Shown here piece by piece: positions 7,009 through 9,537 of a DNA stretch of 9,537 nucleotides (within the stretch, counting starts at the first letter, position 1; each line of letters begins with the position of its first letter). The DNA comes from Nitrososphaerota archaeon (lineage in GTDB: Archaea > Thermoproteota > Bathyarchaeia > Bathyarchaeales > Bathycorpusculaceae). The DNA lies in the NCBI GenBank assembly GCA_031283385.1, contig JAITBW010000073.1, positions 1 to 9,537 of the forward strand, given 5' to 3'. The notes beneath the pieces were generated by a model. That model was not told the DNA's origin, searched no databases, and saw nothing but the letters and a program-made list of their open reading frames with translations. A program made the position numbers and the translations under genes.

Positions 7009-7031
7009 TTTCTATGTTTTTCTGATAGAAA
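7009..7031. promoter_or_regulatory. Inverted repeat upstream of the second radical SAM promoter
   Basis: TTTCTAT (7009-7015) and ATAGAAA (7025-7031) are perfect 7-base arms with a 9-base spacer, ending 18 bases before the TATA-like box. The position suits an activator or repressor site. The arms are AT-rich, so chance is a real alternative. Confidence 0.3.
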
Positions 7032-7047
7032 ACTTTTGGTTCAAAAA

Positions 7048-7057
7048 CGTATATTAA
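7048..7057 (+). promoter_or_regulatory. TATA-like box for the tandem radical SAM pair
   Basis: CGTATATTAA follows an A-rich BRE-like stretch (CAAAAA, 7042-7047). Initiation would be expected near 7078-7082, leaving a short leader that carries TAGGGG, 6 bases before the TTG start. Confidence 0.45.
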
Positions 7058-7096
7058 TCAAAGTATCCATCTATCACGAATGAATAGGGGAAAAAA

Positions 7097-8482
7097 TTGA
7101 AAACTCATGTTACATTTGTTAACCCACCTTACCCACAATCTGCTCACCGGCATCCGCCATTTATTCCATTAGGAATTGGTTATTTGGCTGCTGTTTTGGA
7201 AAAAGCTGGTTATGTAGTGGATGTTATTGATTGTCAAGCGATGAAATTGACTTATGACCAATTTAGGGAAGAGCTTGCTAAGCGTAATCCTGATGTTGTG
7301 GGTATGAGTGCAACTACTTTGATTTATAAATCAGGTGGTGAATGTGCGAAAATTGCCAAGGAGCTGAATCCTAAGATTGTAACGTTGCTTGGTGGTTCGC
7401 ATGTTTCTTTTTGGGATGAGAACGCCTTAAAGGAATATCCTGAGCTTGATATTGTTGTTCGTAAAGAGGGTGAATTTACTCTTCTTGAGTTAATGGAGCG
7501 TATTGAGGCAGGTAAGTCCTATTATGATGTAGTGGGTACCACCTGTAGAAATGGTGATGAAATTGTTAAGAACCCTGATCGTCCATACATTGAGGATCTT
7601 GATTCTTTGCCTTTCCCTGCGCATCATCTTTTTCCACTTGATTATCTCAACAAGTTTGGCATAGTTATCTTCCCTGTATACACAAGTCGTGGTTGTACTT
7701 TCTGGTGTAATTTCTGTTCAGCGGTGCGTATGTTCGGTAGGGGCTATCGTATGAGAAGTCCTAAAAATGTTGTTGATGAACTTGAACATTTAGTCAAAGA
7801 TTTCGGTGCTCAGCAATTCACGTTCTATGATGATGCATTCTCTGTTGACCAGAATCGTGTTCGAGAGATATGCCGACTTATCAAGGAGCGAGGTTTGAAT
7901 ATTAAGTGGGATTGCGAAACACGTGTAGACATGGTTGATAGAGATCTGTTACAAACTATGAAAGATGCTGGATGCATAGCTGTATGGTTTGGTGTTGAAG
8001 CGGGTTCTCAAATGGTTATTGACGCCATGGGTAAAGGTTACAAGCTTGAGACTATAAAGAACTCATTTAAAACTGCTCAGGATGTTGGTTTAATGACTGT
8101 TGCAAGTGTGGTTCTAGGTTTTCCTGAAGAAACTCCTGAGACTCTGCGAGAAACAACTAAATTTATTGAAGAGCTTAATCCTGACGATGTTGGTTACTAC
8201 ATTGCTACTCCCTATCCAGGGACTCCAATGCATGAACTTGTAACCCAGAAAGGTTGGTTAAAAGTTACTGACTTCAATCACTATGACACTGCTACTCCAA
8301 TCTTTGAGACTCCATACATAAGTTCAGAGCAGCTTAAAGAGATGCGTGAAAAAGCTTTCCAAAGTTTCTACATACGTCCAAGCTACATTTGGAAGATGTG
8401 GCGTAAAGGCGGTGTGTATGGTAAATCAGCTACAAGAACTGCTTTGGCGCATTTGCGAAGAAAAATAAAATCAGCTTTTTAG
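7097..8482 (+). CDS. B12-binding radical SAM enzyme 2 (BchE-like class)
   Basis: A 461-residue relative of the enzyme at 3650-5023. The N-terminal cobalamin domain has PLGIGYLAAVLEKAG (24-38), S71-x-T73 and G99-G100, the SxT...GG half of the B12 signature; the DxHxxG histidine is absent (D45-C-Q). The radical SAM motif is C200-x3-C204-x2-C207 in TSRGCTFWCNFC. FYDDAFSVD and FGVEAGSQ follow as in the family. The C-terminus (about 420-461) is aromatic and basic (FYIRPSYIWKMWRKGG), suggesting contact with a membrane or lipid-like substrate. TTG 7097 is chosen because MKTHVTFVNPP is the standard first strand and GGGG lies 6 bases upstream. It is followed after 33 bases by a close paralogue. The reaction is unknown: methyl transfer to an unactivated carbon or a carbon-carbon bond rearrangement are typical of the class. 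Confidence 0.92.
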   Translation: MKTHVTFVNPPYPQSAHRHPPFIPLGIGYLAAVLEKAGYVVDVIDCQAMKLTYDQFREELAKRNPDVVGMSATTLIYKSGGECAKIAKELNPKIVTLLGGSHVSFWDENALKEYPELDIVVRKEGEFTLLELMERIEAGKSYYDVVGTTCRNGDEIVKNPDRPYIEDLDSLPFPAHHLFPLDYLNKFGIVIFPVYTSRGCTFWCNFCSAVRMFGRGYRMRSPKNVVDELEHLVKDFGAQQFTFYDDAFSVDQNRVREICRLIKERGLNIKWDCETRVDMVDRDLLQTMKDAGCIAVWFGVEAGSQMVIDAMGKGYKLETIKNSFKTAQDVGLMTVASVVLGFPEETPETLRETTKFIEELNPDDVGYYIATPYPGTPMHELVTQKGWLKVTDFNHYDTATPIFETPYISSEQLKEMREKAFQSFYIRPSYIWKMWRKGGVYGKSATRTALAHLRRKIKSAF

Positions 8483-8495
8483 CTGTTCTTTTTCC
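8472..8495 (+). terminator. Hairpin over the stop codon with T-rich tail
   Basis: CAGCT-TTTT-AGCTG (8472-8485) is a perfect 5-base stem spanning the TAG stop at 8480-8482, followed by TTCTTTTTCC. It could be a weak intrinsic terminator or a processing element between the two radical SAM genes. The next gene starts only 21 bases later with its own SD, so full termination here is doubtful; partial read-through would lower its expression. Confidence 0.4.
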
Positions 8496-8515
8496 ATGTT
8501 TGATGGTGAATGATA

Positions 8516-9537
8516 ATGGGCACAACTGCAAAAGTAATGTTGGTTAATCCTCCGTTGTTAGAGGGTGTCTTCCATCACCATCCCTATTTGCCTATGGGGT
8601 TAGCCTATTTAGCGGCTGTCCTTGAAGAGAAGGGTAATCAAGTAACTGTTTTGGATTGTATTGCTGAGGGAATTGACCAAAATCAGCTTAAGCAAAAACT
8701 TGCAATGTATAATCCAGATGTTATTGGCATAAGCTCTATGACTCCTATGATATCTTCAACCCTTATGGCTGCAAGGGGTGCTAAGGAGGTTTGTCCTAGT
8801 GCTGCAGTTGTTTTAGGGGGTCCGCATGCTACTTTTATGGATAGAGAGATTCTTGCTGCTGAGTCAGCTGTTGATGTAATTGTTCGTGGTGAGGGGGAGG
8901 TAACTTTTGCAGAGTTAACTCAAAGGATTGTTAATGGTGTTGGTTTAAATTCTGCTGATGGTATTACTTATCGTCATCAGGATAATATTGTGCAAAATCC
9001 AATTCGGGGTTTTATTCAGAATTTGGATGATTTGCCTTTTCCTGCTTACAAGCATTTTCCACTTGAAAAATATCGTCTTTTTGGTAAACTGTTTTTTCCA
9101 GTAATTACTAGTCGTGGTTGTCCTTTTCAATGTAATTTTTGTACTACTAGCCGCATTTTAGGTCGACAGTATCGTGTACGTAGTCCTCAAAATATTGGTC
9201 ACGAGCTTGAGTTGCTAAAGCGTGAATATGGTGCCAACTCTTTTACTTTCTATGATGACACATTAACTCTTGATAAAAAACGATTATACGATATCTGTGA
9301 CGAAATAAGAATTAGAAAACTCAATATTCCATGGGACTGCCAAACACGCGCAGATAAAGTTAGTGAAGAAATGTTTACTAAAATGAAAAACACTAACTGC
9401 CAACAAGTTTTCTTTGGCATAGAATCAGGATGCCAAAGCGTACTTAACGCGGTAAATAAGCGCACTACTGTTGAGCAAAATGAGACTGCGATTAAAATGG
9501 CAAAAAAATCTGGTCTGTTTGTTGCAACATCTATCAT
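8516..9537 (+). CDS. B12-binding radical SAM enzyme 3, cut by the right edge
   Basis: The reading frame is open from ATG 8516 to the edge (340 codons plus two bases); by comparison with its neighbour about 110-120 residues are missing. GGTGA at 8505-8509, 6 bases upstream, supports the ATG. The N-terminal B12 domain has PMGLAYLAAVLEEKG (26-40), S74-x-T76 and G101-G102; again no lower-ligand histidine (D47-C-I). The radical SAM motif is C202-x3-C206-x2-C209 in TSRGCPFQCNFC, with FTFYDD and FGIESGCQ downstream. Over the 82 residues from SRGC onward I count about 45 identities with the preceding gene, so the two are tandem paralogues, diverged enough to act on different substrates or steps. Third-base usage changes near base 9260, from T/G-rich to A/C-rich. 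Probably co-transcribed with 7097-8482. Confidence 0.9.
   Translation, partial: MGTTAKVMLVNPPLLEGVFHHHPYLPMGLAYLAAVLEEKGNQVTVLDCIAEGIDQNQLKQKLAMYNPDVIGISSMTPMISSTLMAARGAKEVCPSAAVVLGGPHATFMDREILAAESAVDVIVRGEGEVTFAELTQRIVNGVGLNSADGITYRHQDNIVQNPIRGFIQNLDDLPFPAYKHFPLEKYRLFGKLFFPVITSRGCPFQCNFCTTSRILGRQYRVRSPQNIGHELELLKREYGANSFTFYDDTLTLDKKRLYDICDEIRIRKLNIPWDCQTRADKVSEEMFTKMKNTNCQQVFFGIESGCQSVLNAVNKRTTVEQNETAIKMAKKSGLFVATSI

Noticed and set aside
7090..7090. Replication origin at the sign change of GC skew near 7090
   Set aside because: The skew flips several times within the window and no ORB-like repeats or cdc6/orc1 gene is seen.
6837..7096. A tRNA or other structured RNA gene in the divergent intergenic region
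   Set aside because: The short inverted repeats do not form a cloverleaf, and no T-loop or CCA-type end is present.
8945..9130. Minus-strand frames at 8945-9130 and 9250-9537
   Set aside because: Both lie opposite the truncated third radical SAM gene, whose motifs in the plus frame are unmistakable.
3650..9537. Assigning the radical SAM proteins as GDGT ring synthases, hopanoid methylases or BchE
   Set aside because: They share the general B12-rSAM layout, but nothing seen here separates these subfamilies; a phylogeny would be needed.

Overview
The window is archaeal. It carries a group II chaperonin (thermosome) subunit, an archaeal-type ThyA thymidylate synthase and a small protein resembling the archaeal DUF2096 family. 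TATA-like boxes sit at archaeal distances before several genes, and intergenic regions end in T-rich tracts. The DNA is AT-rich and TTG starts are frequent (three of the genes). No rRNA, tRNA, CRISPR array, transposase or phage gene is visible. The lineage cannot be fixed from the sequence; an uncultivated mesophilic group such as Bathyarchaeia would fit, but that is inference.

Layout. Bases 1-80 may hold the 5' end of a leftward gene running off the edge. The thermosome gene follows (336-2009), with a sharp palindrome directly upstream of its BRE/TATA box. Then come thyA (2146-2868) and the DUF2096-like gene (2965-3480), each with its own Shine-Dalgarno (SD) site and T-rich ends. From about 3600 the content changes to redox and modification enzymes: a 15-codon leader ORF coupled to a cobalamin-binding radical SAM (rSAM) enzyme (3650-5023), an aldo/keto reductase fused to a ferredoxin-like domain (5054-6154), a convergent overlapping class I SAM methyltransferase (6129-6836, minus strand), and, across a divergent 260-bp intergenic region, two tandem B12-rSAM paralogues (7097-8482, and 8516 to the right edge, truncated by the window).

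How the genes may work together. The left third is housekeeping (folding, dTMP synthesis). The right two thirds look like one accessory modification locus: three cobalamin-rSAM enzymes of the BchE/hopanoid-methylase-like class, a ferredoxin-type reductase that could supply or accept electrons, and a SAM methyltransferase. Such sets act on lipids, pigments, cofactors or glycans, but nothing here identifies the substrate. The rSAM and methyltransferase proteins carry basic or aromatic-rich termini that could lie on a membrane.

The most noteworthy observations are the B12-rSAM locus itself, the replaced catalytic tyrosine in the reductase, the start/stop-overlapping leader ORF, the palindrome abutting the thermosome promoter, and patches of opposite GC skew whose boundaries fall inside genes.
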